Assembly (NCBI GenBank): GCA_049616325.1
Contig: JBMZHG010000002.1
Location: 62,001-126,000, forward strand
Direction of reading: 5' to 3'
Length of the DNA stretch: 64,000 nt
DNA from: UBA11663 sp049616325
GTDB lineage: Bacteria; Bacteroidota; Bacteroidia; Flavobacteriales_D; Sanyastnellaceae
Below, one piece after another: positions 15,805 to 24,478 of the stretch. Positions within the stretch are counted from its first letter, which is position 1. Each line of letters opens with the position of its first letter. The translations under genes were made by a program, and so were the position numbers. The notes under the pieces were generated by a model. The model did no database searches and was not told where the DNA came from. It saw nothing but the letters and a program-made list of their open reading frames with translations.

Positions 15805-17244
15805 ATGACGCAACAACAGCCCGTCACCAAAAGCACCAAAATCGTGGCCACCCTTGGGCCGGCCTCGAGTTCAGAAGAAGTTTTGCAACAGCTTATTCTG
15901 GAGGGCTTAAACGTGGCTCGAATCAACTTTTCTCACGGAGCTCACGAAGTCCACGGCGCAACCATCGACACAGTGCGTCGCTTGGACGGGGAGTTGGGCA
16001 CCTACACGGCCGTGCTTGCGGATTTGCAGGGACCCAAGTTGCGCGTTGGCGAGATTGCTGGAGGCGAGATGGCCTTGGTTGAAGGAGAAACCTTGACCGT
16101 GCGTGTGGGAACAGGTGAAGGGAAGGACGGCTTGGTTTACACGGATTACGAGGCGTTTGCCGCGGACGTGCAGGCCGGAGAGCGCGTGCTTCTCGACGAC
16201 GGCAAGTTGGCCCTTCGGGTGACCTCCACCAACGGCAAAGACGAAGTTCAATGCGAGGTGATTCACGGGGGTCCTCTTCGTCCTCGCAAGGGGTTGAATC
16301 TCCCGGAAACCAAGGTTTCCCTGCCGTGCATTACAGAGAAGGACGCGAAGGATTTGGCCTTTGCACTCGAGAAAGAAGTGGACTGGATTGGCTTGTCGTT
16401 CGTGCGTCGTGCGTCGGACATCGTCGAATTGAAGGACCAAATCGCCCAAGCCGGCAAGCACGCCCGCGTCATCGCCAAGATCGAAAAGCCCGAGGCGATT
16501 GCGGACCTCGATGCCATTTTGGAGGCCACTGACGCCGTCATGGTGGCGCGCGGCGACCTCGGCGTAGAAATGCCCATGCAGGAAGTTCCGCTTCTCCAAA
16601 AGGAGATTGTTCGCAAGTGCATGGAGATGGGCAAGCCCGTGATTGTGGCCACGCAAATGCTAGAAAGCATGATTGAGTCGGCCACGCCGACGCGTGCCGA
16701 GGTGAACGACGTGGCCAACGCGGTGCTGGACGGTGCCGACGCGGTGATGCTTAGTGGCGAGACAAGCGTCGGGAAGTACCCGGTACACTCGGTTCGGGCC
16801 ATGCGGCAAGTCATTGAGAACATCGAGTCGAAGGGCGAAGTGGAATACCCGGAAAGGCCGCCTCTTTCCCCCGACGACGAGCGGTTCATTTCCGACAGCA
16901 TTTGTTACAACGCGTGCCGCTTGGCGCGCCGAGTCAATGCTGCGGCCATCGTCACGATGACGTTTTCAGGCTACACGGCAATCCAAGTGAGCAGCCAGCG
17001 CCCCAAGGCGAAGATTTACATGTTCACGGCGAATCGTCGGGTGTTGAGCCAGATGAGCTTGGTTTGGGGGGTTTACGCCGTGCCCTACACCAAAATGGTC
17101 TCCACGGATCACACCATCGCGGACATCAAGTACATCCTTTACAAGGGAGGTCGGGTGCGGGAAGGCGACTACGTGATTCACTTGGCGTCCATGCCCATTG
17201 CGGACGCAGGCATGACCAACATGCTCAAGCTGAGCCGGGTCTAA
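15805..17244 (+). CDS. pyk: Pyruvate kinase
   Basis: Final ATP-yielding step of glycolysis, phosphoenolpyruvate to pyruvate; 479 residues, the normal length. It opens with STKIVATLGPAS, has the substrate/metal region VMVARGDLGVEMP and the downstream VIVATQMLESMI, and ends with the C-terminal domain that contains TFSGYTAIQVSSQRPKAKI. The ATG at 15805 is chosen because the family N-terminus starts about eight residues later; an upstream in-frame ATG would add a non-conserved stretch overlapping the promoter. The gene closes the conserved acpP-to-pyk neighbourhood. Confidence 0.96.
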   Translation: MTQQQPVTKSTKIVATLGPASSSEEVLQQLILEGLNVARINFSHGAHEVHGATIDTVRRLDGELGTYTAVLADLQGPKLRVGEIAGGEMALVEGETLTVRVGTGEGKDGLVYTDYEAFAADVQAGERVLLDDGKLALRVTSTNGKDEVQCEVIHGGPLRPRKGLNLPETKVSLPCITEKDAKDLAFALEKEVDWIGLSFVRRASDIVELKDQIAQAGKHARVIAKIEKPEAIADLDAILEATDAVMVARGDLGVEMPMQEVPLLQKEIVRKCMEMGKPVIVATQMLESMIESATPTRAEVNDVANAVLDGADAVMLSGETSVGKYPVHSVRAMRQVIENIESKGEVEYPERPPLSPDDERFISDSICYNACRLARRVNAAAIVTMTFSGYTAIQVSSQRPKAKIYMFTANRRVLSQMSLVWGVYAVPYTKMVSTDHTIADIKYILYKGGRVREGDYVIHLASMPIADAGMTNMLKLSRV

Positions 17245-17292
17245 GGACAGGGGTTGGGGCGTTGGTGTCCGCGCTCAAGCCCTGCGGGTTAT

Positions 17293-17310
17293 CTTCGCGG
17301 GCGCAGCCCG
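17293..17310 (+). terminator. Possible pyk terminator
   Basis: A GC-rich hairpin (CGCGGGC and GCCCGCG around GCA) lies about 50 bases after the pyk stop and is followed by GGTTATTTTG, a weak T tract. The same downstream bases (TTATTTTG) could instead serve as a degenerate promoter for ileS. Confidence 0.45.
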
Positions 17311-17369
17311 CGCGGTTATTTTGTGTGGGCGAATGACTTTTTGATTCAACCGACACCTCGCACCCACCC

Positions 17370-20300
17370 ATGGCGTTGAAATTCCCGGAACGCGGCCCGT
17401 TGAACCTTCCTGCCCTCGCTGAAGAGTGGTTGGAGGTTTGGGACCGCGAGAACACCTTCCAACAAAGTGTGGACCGCCGGCCCGCGGACAAGCCCTACGT
17501 GTTTTTTGAAGGACCGCCTTCGGCGAACGGCAAGCCGGGAATTCATCACGTCATGGCGCGCGCCATCAAGGACATCTTTTGCCGCTTTCAAACCCTGAAG
17601 GGCCATCGGGTGGAGCGCAAAGCAGGCTGGGATACCCACGGGCTTCCCGTGGAGTTGGGAGTGGAAAAGGAATTGGGCATCACCAAGGAGGACATCGGAT
17701 CCAAGCTGACGGTGGAGGAGTACAACGAGGCGTGCCGCAAGACGGTGATGCGGTACACGTCGGAATGGAACGAACTCACGCGTCAGATGGGGTACTGGGT
17801 CGACATGGACGCCCCGTACGTCACGTACCACACCAAATACATGGAGTCGGTTTGGTGGCTCCTTGCCCAATTGCACGGCAAGGGGATGTTGTACAAGGGG
17901 TACACCATTCAGCCCTACAGCCCGATGGCTGGGACGGGATTGAGTTCGCACGAACTGAACCAACCTGGGACGTACCGCGACGTCAAGGACACGACGATTG
18001 TGGCGCAATTTCACGCCACGGCGGAGTCGCGTTCTGCGCTGCTTGCCAAGGTCGGCGTGGCCGACGACGGCCTGCCTGTGGATTTCCTTGCGTGGACGAC
18101 CACGCCGTGGACGCTTCCGTCCAACACGGCCCTGACTGTGGGTCCTGACATCGCTTACGCGGTGGTGAAGACTTCGAACCGGTACACGGGAGAACCCGGG
18201 TACGTGGTCCTGGCCAAAGCTTTGGTCGGGAAGCAGTTTGGCGACAAGAAGGCGCCTGACCACGAGTTGGTGGGCACGCTCACGGGTCGAGATTTGGTGG
18301 GGATGCGTTACGAGGCGCTTCTCGATTGGGCCGTTCCGATCGACGACCCTGAAAAGGCCTTCCAAGTCATCCCCGGAGACTTCGTCACCACGGACGACGG
18401 CACGGGCATTGTGCATACTGCACCAACGTTTGGTGCCGACGACGCCCGCGTGGCGAAAGATGCGGGCGTCCCGGCCATGCTCGTCGACGACGGCACCGGT
18501 CACGGCGTTCCTTTGGTGGACCTTCAAGGTCGTTTCCGGGTGGGCCCGTTCGCCGGGAAGCACGTCAAGGCCGAGTACGACCTCGACGCGGGCGAGGACG
18601 ACAAGCCGGTCGACGTGGAAATCGCCATCCTGCTCAAGGAGCGAGGACAGGCGTTCAAGGTGGAGAAGTACGAGCACAGCTACCCGCATTGCTGGCGCAC
18701 GGACAAGCCCATCCTGTACTACCCCCTCGACTCGTGGTTCATCCGTGCGACCGAGGCGAAGCAGCGCATGATCGAACTGAACAACACGATCACGTGGAAG
18801 CCGGAAAGCACCGGAACAGGACGCTTTGGCAAGTGGCTCGAGAACGTGAACGATTGGAATCTGAGCCGGTCGCGTTTTTGGGGCATCCCGCTGCCCATTT
18901 GGCGCACCGAAGACGGCACCGAGGAGCGTTGCCTAGGCTCGATTGAGGAACTCAAGGCGGCGTGCGACGAAGCGGTCAAGGCAGGTATCATGGACGCGAA
19001 TCCATTCGCGGATTTTGCGGTGGGCGACATGTCTGATGCGAACTACGATGGGGTCGACTTGCACAAGCACGTGGTTGACGAGGTCGTCTTGGTGGCCAGC
19101 GACGGCCGTCCCATGCGCCGAGAGGCAGACTTGATTGACGTTTGGTTTGACAGCGGAAGCATGCCTTACGCCCAGTGGCACTACCCTTTTGAGAACAAGG
19201 AAAAGGTCGATGCGGGCGCAGCGTACCCGGCGGATTTCATCGCAGAAGGCGTAGACCAAACCCGCGGCTGGTTCTACACCCTTCACGCCATCTCGACCAT
19301 GGTGTTCGACCAAGTGGCGTACAAGCGCGTGGTGTCCAACGGCTTGGTTTTGGACAAGAACGGCCAAAAAATGTCCAAGCGCCTCGGCAACGCGGTCGAT
19401 CCGTTTGAGACGCTCTCGACCTACGGCCCGGACGCGACTCGCTGGTACATGATCACCAACGCCCAACCTTGGGACAACCTGAAGTTCGATGTGGCGGGCA
19501 TTGGAGAGGTGCAGCGCAAGTTCTTTGGCACCCTCCACAACACCTACAACTTCCTCGCCCTTTACGCCGGTGCGGACGGCTACCAGGGCGGTGAGCAGGA
19601 CGTGCCGTACGCCGAGCGCCCGGAAATCGATCGCTGGATTCTGAGTCGCCTTCAAGGCCTTGTGGAAGAGGTGGACAGCGCGTTCGAGGCGCTCGAGCCG
19701 ACCCGCGCCGGCCGCGCCATACAGGACTTCGTCGTGGACGAGCTCAGCAACTGGCACGTGCGTTTGAGCCGGCGCCGGTTCTGGAAAGGAGACATGAACG
19801 CGGACAAGCAAAGCGCCTACCAAACCCTGAAGACCTGCCTGCGCACAGTGGCCATCCTCGGGTCGCCCATCGCACCGTTCTACATGGACCGCTTGTACCG
19901 CGACGTAACAGGCGAAGGCGATTCCGTGCACCTTGCGCTCTTCCCTCATGCCGACGCTGCCCAGCGCGACATCGCCTTGGAAGCTCGAATGGACCTGGCA
20001 CGCCAGTTGTCTTCGCAGGTGTTGAGTTTGCGCAAGCGCGAAAAGATTCGCGTTCGTCAGCCCCTTCGCCGCATCATGGTGCCGGTGTTGGACGACACCA
20101 CGGCCGGGCACCTCGAAGCCATTTCCGACCTGGTGCGCAGCGAGGTCAACGTCAAGGAAGTGGAAATGCTCCGGGACGACAGCGCCTTCGTCAAAAAGGC
20201 CAAGGCGGACTTCAAAGCCCTCGGCAAAGCCATGGGGCCGCGCATGAAAGCCGTGGCATCGGCCATCGGCTCGTTGACTTCAGCAGACGTTTCGAAGCTG

Positions 20301-20717
20301 GAGCGGGAGGGCGTGTTGGTGCTCGACCCCGGCGACGGACAAGGCCCCATTGAACTAACTGCGGATCACGTGACGGTCCAAACCGAAGACATCCCCGGCT
20401 GGCTCGTGTCCAGCGAAGGAGGCGTGACCGTGGCGTTGGACGTGACCTTGGACGAGCAATTGAAGGCCGAGGGCCTTGCTCGTGAGTTGGTCAACCGCGT
20501 TCAAAACCTCCGCAAAGACGCGGGATTGAACATCACGGACCGCATTCAACTCGTCGTTTGCGCCGTCGGTGACATTCGTCGCGCACTCGAGGCCAATTTG
20601 GACTATATTCGGACGGAAACGCTGGCCACGGACGTGGTTTGGACGGAGGCAGAAGCCGGCGAAAACTTGCAGCTCGAAGACGGTGCTTCGGTTTGGGCTC
20701 AAGTGCACAAAAGCTGA
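17370..20717 (+). CDS. ileS: Isoleucyl-tRNA synthetase
   Basis: Class Ia synthetase charging tRNA-Ile; 1115 residues. The first signature is GPPSANGKPGIHHVMARA, with the HIGH-equivalent GIHH at 57-60, and the second is KMSKR at 667-671. The GIHH form, the length and the layout are those of the eukaryote-like type 2 IleRS found in Bacteroidota, a class associated with natural resistance to mupirocin (family knowledge, not tested here). The editing domain lies between about 200 and 420. The DksA-like gene begins 26 bases downstream and lspA follows, a gene order I know from other Bacteroidota. Confidence 0.96.
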   Translation: MALKFPERGPLNLPALAEEWLEVWDRENTFQQSVDRRPADKPYVFFEGPPSANGKPGIHHVMARAIKDIFCRFQTLKGHRVERKAGWDTHGLPVELGVEKELGITKEDIGSKLTVEEYNEACRKTVMRYTSEWNELTRQMGYWVDMDAPYVTYHTKYMESVWWLLAQLHGKGMLYKGYTIQPYSPMAGTGLSSHELNQPGTYRDVKDTTIVAQFHATAESRSALLAKVGVADDGLPVDFLAWTTTPWTLPSNTALTVGPDIAYAVVKTSNRYTGEPGYVVLAKALVGKQFGDKKAPDHELVGTLTGRDLVGMRYEALLDWAVPIDDPEKAFQVIPGDFVTTDDGTGIVHTAPTFGADDARVAKDAGVPAMLVDDGTGHGVPLVDLQGRFRVGPFAGKHVKAEYDLDAGEDDKPVDVEIAILLKERGQAFKVEKYEHSYPHCWRTDKPILYYPLDSWFIRATEAKQRMIELNNTITWKPESTGTGRFGKWLENVNDWNLSRSRFWGIPLPIWRTEDGTEERCLGSIEELKAACDEAVKAGIMDANPFADFAVGDMSDANYDGVDLHKHVVDEVVLVASDGRPMRREADLIDVWFDSGSMPYAQWHYPFENKEKVDAGAAYPADFIAEGVDQTRGWFYTLHAISTMVFDQVAYKRVVSNGLVLDKNGQKMSKRLGNAVDPFETLSTYGPDATRWYMITNAQPWDNLKFDVAGIGEVQRKFFGTLHNTYNFLALYAGADGYQGGEQDVPYAERPEIDRWILSRLQGLVEEVDSAFEALEPTRAGRAIQDFVVDELSNWHVRLSRRRFWKGDMNADKQSAYQTLKTCLRTVAILGSPIAPFYMDRLYRDVTGEGDSVHLALFPHADAAQRDIALEARMDLARQLSSQVLSLRKREKIRVRQPLRRIMVPVLDDTTAGHLEAISDLVRSEVNVKEVEMLRDDSAFVKKAKADFKALGKAMGPRMKAVASAIGSLTSADVSKLEREGVLVLDPGDGQGPIELTADHVTVQTEDIPGWLVSSEGGVTVALDVTLDEQLKAEGLARELVNRVQNLRKDAGLNITDRIQLVVCAVGDIRRALEANLDYIRTETLATDVVWTEAEAGENLQLEDGASVWAQVHKS

Positions 20718-20743
20718 AACGAAGCACACCTTACGCAATCGAC

Positions 20744-21115
20744 ATGGCTGAATTGAGATACTCCGACAAAGACCTCAAGGAATTTGAGGACCTGATCAAC
20801 GAGAAGCTCGCCAGCGCGCGCGAGGACTTGGATCAACTCCAGCGCTCTCTGTCCCACCGCGACGACAACAGCACGGAGGACACCGCGCCGACGTTCAAGA
20901 TGATGGAAGACGGCTCTGAAACGATGAGCCGAGAGGAAACGGCCCAGTTGGCCGCGCGCCAGCAGAAGTTTATCCAAAGCCTGGAAAACGCGCTGCTTCG
21001 CATCAAGAACAAGACGTACGGCGTGTGCCGTGTGACCAACAAATTGATTCCCAAAGAGCGCCTTCGCTTGGTGCCCCACGCAACGCTTTCCATCGAAGCG
21101 AAGCAGCGTCAGTGA
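20744..21115 (+). CDS. DksA/TraR family protein lacking the zinc cysteines
   Basis: A 123-residue coiled-coil protein with the DksA/TraR C-terminal fold. The N-terminal half is a long charged helix (DLINEKLASAREDLDQL), and the C-terminus carries YGVCRVTNKLIPKERLRLVPHAT. Where classic DksA has four zinc-binding cysteines, only one (in YGVCR) is present; the others are replaced by Thr, Val/Pro and Ala, so it cannot bind zinc in the canonical way. Proteins of this type are common in Bacteroidota next to ileS and lspA. A role in RNA polymerase regulation is inferred. Its TGA overlaps the GTG start of lspA. Confidence 0.85.
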   Translation: MAELRYSDKDLKEFEDLINEKLASAREDLDQLQRSLSHRDDNSTEDTAPTFKMMEDGSETMSREETAQLAARQQKFIQSLENALLRIKNKTYGVCRVTNKLIPKERLRLVPHATLSIEAKQRQ

Positions 21116-21720
21116 CCCCGACGCTTCAACAATTGGTGTGGCGGGTGTTGGTGCCCGTGTTGCTTCTCGACCAGCTCATCAAGCTGTGGGTCAAGTTGTC
21201 GTTTACCGTGGGCGAACGCATGGCGTTTGTGCCAGGAGTGCTCGAGCTCCAGTTCATCGAAAACGAGGGCATGGCCTTCGGTTGGGCGTTGCCCGGGGTG
21301 ACGGGCAAGTTGTTGCTGACGGGATTTCGATTGGCGGCCGCGGTGGCGATTGGGGTTTACATCGGGCGGCGTGTACGCGAGGAAGCTCCCAACGGCGTGC
21401 TGTACAGCCTGACCTTCGTTTGGGCGGGGGCGTTGGGCAACATCGTGGACAGCGCGATTTACGGCCGGTTGTTTAGCCGCTCAGGCTGGGGCACGGTGGC
21501 GGAGTGGATGCCGTCGGACGGAGGATATGCCCCGTGGTTTCAGGGGTACGTCGTGGACATGTTTCACTTTGTGGTGACCTGGCCCACCTGGTTTCCAGTG
21601 GAGGCATGGGCCGGTCGTGAGGTGTTTCCGCCGATTTGGAACTTGGCCGACGCGGCCATTTCTGTGAGCGTGATTTGGATGCTGCTCAACCAGCGATCGT
21701 ACTTCCCGACGGTTCGTTAA
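21112..21720 (+). CDS. lspA: Lipoprotein signal peptidase
   Basis: Inner-membrane aspartic protease that cleaves prolipoprotein signal peptides after lipidation, needed for lipoproteins such as GldH encoded nearby. The 202-residue product has four membrane segments. Conserved blocks are LDQLIKLWV (start), ENEGMAFGW, GALGNIVDSAIYG (first catalytic Asp) and NLADAAISV (second catalytic Asp). It is about 40 residues longer than the E. coli enzyme, with the extra sequence before the last helix, as is usual in Bacteroidota. The start is a GTG at 21112 overlapping the upstream TGA. Its end overlaps the convergent ispG by 35 bases. Confidence 0.93.
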   Translation: MTPTLQQLVWRVLVPVLLLDQLIKLWVKLSFTVGERMAFVPGVLELQFIENEGMAFGWALPGVTGKLLLTGFRLAAAVAIGVYIGRRVREEAPNGVLYSLTFVWAGALGNIVDSAIYGRLFSRSGWGTVAEWMPSDGGYAPWFQGYVVDMFHFVVTWPTWFPVEAWAGREVFPPIWNLADAAISVSVIWMLLNQRSYFPTVR

Positions 21721-23674
21721 CGTCGTCGGAGGGGGCTTCGACCCAGTCCCCGTGTTCGCGGATGAGGTCAATCAAGGCATCCACGGCCTCGTCCTCGGGG
21801 ACGTTGCGGCGGACCACTTCTTTCTCTTTGTAGAGCGTGATTTTTCCCGGGCCCGTTCCTACGTACCCGTAATCGGCGTCGGCCATTTCACCCGGACCGT
21901 TCACAATGCAGCCCATGATGCCAATTTTGACGCCTTTCAGGTGGTGGGTGACGGCGCGGATTTTGGCCGTGGTGTCCTGAAGGTCAAACAACGTCCGACC
22001 GCAACTCGGGCAGCTGATGTATTCCGTCTTGCTGATGCGCGTGCGAGCGGCTTGCAAGATGCCAAACGCGAGGGGGTTCCGCTTGGCGAGTGCCGTTTCT
22101 GGTGCATCCACCCAAATGCCGTCGCCCAAGCCGTCGATCATGGGCCCGCCCAAGTCCGTGGCGGCCTGCAGCGCCAGGCGTTCGTCGTCCAAGCCTTGCC
22201 ACGTGCGCCGAAGCACCACGGGTGCGCCGCAATGGATTGCATCCAAGGCAAGCACGGTCGTGCGCAAGTCCACCATGGCGTGCGGGCTGTCCGTTTCGAC
22301 CACCCAAACCACGTCGCGACGCATTTGGCCCGCGCCGTCCGACACGCGACCTGCCAAAGCAGGTCCGACGTCCGAGCGCTTGACGGAAACCCAATGGACG
22401 ACTCCCGGTTGCGGGGCAGGCAATTGCTCCCACGAGGCGGACGCCTTCCACAGCGGAACGTGTCGGGCGGGGACGTGCTCCAAGGCCGTCCACGCCTCTG
22501 CGTCCACAAGGACGGTGAGCGTGCCAGGGAGTTCAAACTCCAGCGCTCGCCCGCCCGCGTAAACCACGTCGCACGCGGCGTCGCTGAGGTTCCATTTGTC
22601 GAGCGGGACGCTGTACCGGTACCCGGCCCCAAACAAACTCGCCGGATCTCGGTCGGCGTCTCGGAGTGTGTGCACGACCACCGGCACGTGCTTGGCGCCT
22701 ACGTTCCCGACTTCCCACGTCTCGCGACGGCGGTAATTGAACGGGTCGAGGTCGCTCGAAACCGGCGCGACGGGGGCGTGTCCCGCCCGCGTCGCGTACC
22801 GTTCCACGAGCATACGGCCGACCGGCATTTCTGCTTCCGGCTCTTCGGTCAGGCTCACTCGGACGGTGTCGCCCAGCCCGTCTTCGAGCAGGGTGCCGAT
22901 TCCCAGCGCCGACTTGATTCGTCCGTCCTCACCGTCGCCCGCTTCGGTCACGCCGAGATGAAGAGGAAAAGTCATTCCTTCGTCGTCCATGCGTGCCACG
23001 AGCAGCCGGTAGGCCTGCACCATGACTTGCGGGTTGGACGATTTCATGGAGACGACCACGTCGAGGTAGCCTTCGTCCACGCAAATGCGCAAAAATTCGA
23101 GCGCACTTTCCACCATCCCGAGGGGCGTGTCGCCGTAACGGCTCATGATGCGGTCGGAAAGCGAACCGTGGTTGGTTCCGATGCGCATGGCGCGGCCCAG
23201 GGCTTTGCACTTGCGCACGAGGGGCGTGAACTTTTCGCGGATGCGGTCGAGTTCTTCGGCGTAGGTTTCGTCCGTGTACTCGAGGTTTTCAAAGCGCTTC
23301 TTGTCGGCGTAGTTCCCTGGGTTGACCCGGACTTTTTCCACGTGGTCGGCGGCGATTTCCGCGGCGTTGGGCGTGAAGTGAATGTCGGCCACAAGGGGTG
23401 TGGTGTGTCCGGCCTCCCGCAATTCCCGGGCGATTTCGCCCAAACTTTCTGCTTCTTTCTTGCTCGGCGCCGTGATCCGCACCAATTCGCACCCGGCTTC
23501 GATCATGCGGATGCTTTGCGCCACGGTGGCCGGTACGTCCAAGGTGTCGGTGGTGGTCATCGATTGCACTCGGATGGGGTTGTCTCCTCCCAAGGGAAGG
23601 GCGCCAATGCGCACCTCACGGGAAGTTCTGCGACGGTAATTGAACGGGTCGGGGCAGTAGGAAGCGTGTGTCAT
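21686..23674 (-). CDS. ispG: 4-hydroxy-3-methylbut-2-enyl diphosphate synthase (long form)
   Basis: Iron-sulfur enzyme of the MEP isoprenoid pathway that converts MEcPP to HMBPP. At 662 residues it is the long type found in Bacteroidota, Chlamydiae and plants: a TIM barrel at the N-terminus (IRVQSMTTTDTLD ... RIGTNHGSLSDR), an inserted central domain (about residues 280-560) absent from the E. coli enzyme, and a C-terminal [4Fe-4S] domain with SCPSCGRTLFDL and MGCIVNGPGEMADADYG. The ATG at 23674 follows a TATCTTCA element 16 bases upstream. The pathway partner dxs is encoded at 36993-38945. Confidence 0.95.
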   Translation of the reverse strand: MTHASYCPDPFNYRRRTSREVRIGALPLGGDNPIRVQSMTTTDTLDVPATVAQSIRMIEAGCELVRITAPSKKEAESLGEIARELREAGHTTPLVADIHFTPNAAEIAADHVEKVRVNPGNYADKKRFENLEYTDETYAEELDRIREKFTPLVRKCKALGRAMRIGTNHGSLSDRIMSRYGDTPLGMVESALEFLRICVDEGYLDVVVSMKSSNPQVMVQAYRLLVARMDDEGMTFPLHLGVTEAGDGEDGRIKSALGIGTLLEDGLGDTVRVSLTEEPEAEMPVGRMLVERYATRAGHAPVAPVSSDLDPFNYRRRETWEVGNVGAKHVPVVVHTLRDADRDPASLFGAGYRYSVPLDKWNLSDAACDVVYAGGRALEFELPGTLTVLVDAEAWTALEHVPARHVPLWKASASWEQLPAPQPGVVHWVSVKRSDVGPALAGRVSDGAGQMRRDVVWVVETDSPHAMVDLRTTVLALDAIHCGAPVVLRRTWQGLDDERLALQAATDLGGPMIDGLGDGIWVDAPETALAKRNPLAFGILQAARTRISKTEYISCPSCGRTLFDLQDTTAKIRAVTHHLKGVKIGIMGCIVNGPGEMADADYGYVGTGPGKITLYKEKEVVRRNVPEDEAVDALIDLIREHGDWVEAPSDDVNEPSGSTIAG

Positions 23675-23690
23675 CGTCAAGGTTGCGATG

Positions 23691-23698
23691 TGAAGATA
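23691..23698 (-). promoter_or_regulatory. Possible promoter element of ispG
   Basis: Minus-strand TATCTTCA resembles TAnnTT(T/C)G with one mismatch at the last base. It ends 16 bases before the ispG ATG and faces away from the recO promoter at 23737-23744. Confidence 0.4.
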
Positions 23699-23736
23699 AC
23701 CGCTGACTCGAACGGATGTTGCGCGCCCTCCCCTTG

Positions 23737-23744
23737 TACTTTTG
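23737..23744 (+). promoter_or_regulatory. Bacteroidota -7 promoter element of recO
   Basis: TACTTTTG is a perfect TAnnTTTG element followed by AATTC and the recO ATG (spacer five bases). A TTG occurs 15 bases upstream, somewhat closer than the usual spacing. Confidence 0.7.
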
Positions 23745-23749
23745 AATTC

Positions 23750-24478
23750 ATGGCCCCAACCTCCGCTTCTTTTCCGTCTGACCGTGGCGCCGTGGTGGTG
23801 GGTGGCGTGGCCTACGGGGACCGGAGTCGGGTGGTCCGGTTGTTCACCCGTGACCACGGCTTGGTGCCCTTGTGGGTGGCCAACGCGGCCAAAGAAAAAG
23901 CGCTGTGGCACCCCATGGCCCTCCTCGAAATGGAGGATCTGCGTCAAGGGAAAGGCAACGGGCTCTGGATGGCCCGGGAGTGGCGTCGAAGCGCGCCTCA
24001 GTTGGCGTTTCGTCGCAACCCGGAACGGGCAGCAGTCGGATTTTTCGTGGCGGAGGTGCTCTCAGGATGCCTCGAAGAAGGCGCGCCCGCACCGGAGGTG
24101 CACGACCTTGCGTTGCAAGCCACCACGTGGCTGGAGTCCGAGCCCGGCGTGGCGTGGATTCACGTCAAATTCATGGCGGAACTGGTTCAGGCACTGGGCA
24201 TGATGCCCGCCTCTCCGCCCGGCGACAACGTGCGCTTGGACGTCACGACCGGCGATTACGTGCCGCCGGAACTTGCCCCCAAAACGGCCCTGGACGCCGC
24301 GGTAGTGCGCGGGATGCGAGGAATTGTTGGCATGGAGTTTGGTGCGTTGGAGCGCCTCGAATGGCCGCGTGCTTGGCGAAAGGAACTCGTGCTTGGAGCT
24401 CACCGGTACATTCAGGCGCAATTGGGAAAATCACGAGAATTGAAAAGCTACGATGTGTTGGAAGCCTTGTTTGCGTGA
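23750..24478 (+). CDS. recO: DNA repair protein RecO
   Basis: Recombination mediator that helps load RecA onto single-stranded DNA. It has 242 residues, with an N-terminal OB-fold (VVVGGVAYGDRSRVVRLFTRDHGLVPLWV) and a helical C-terminal domain ending LKSYDVLEALF, the typical RecO end. The zinc-binding cysteines of some RecO proteins are not visible. The ATG is set by the OB-fold start and the promoter five bases upstream. Its last 26 bases overlap the start of the TonB-dependent receptor gene in another frame. Confidence 0.88.
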   Translation: MAPTSASFPSDRGAVVVGGVAYGDRSRVVRLFTRDHGLVPLWVANAAKEKALWHPMALLEMEDLRQGKGNGLWMAREWRRSAPQLAFRRNPERAAVGFFVAEVLSGCLEEGAPAPEVHDLALQATTWLESEPGVAWIHVKFMAELVQALGMMPASPPGDNVRLDVTTGDYVPPELAPKTALDAAVVRGMRGIVGMEFGALERLEWPRAWRKELVLGAHRYIQAQLGKSRELKSYDVLEALFA

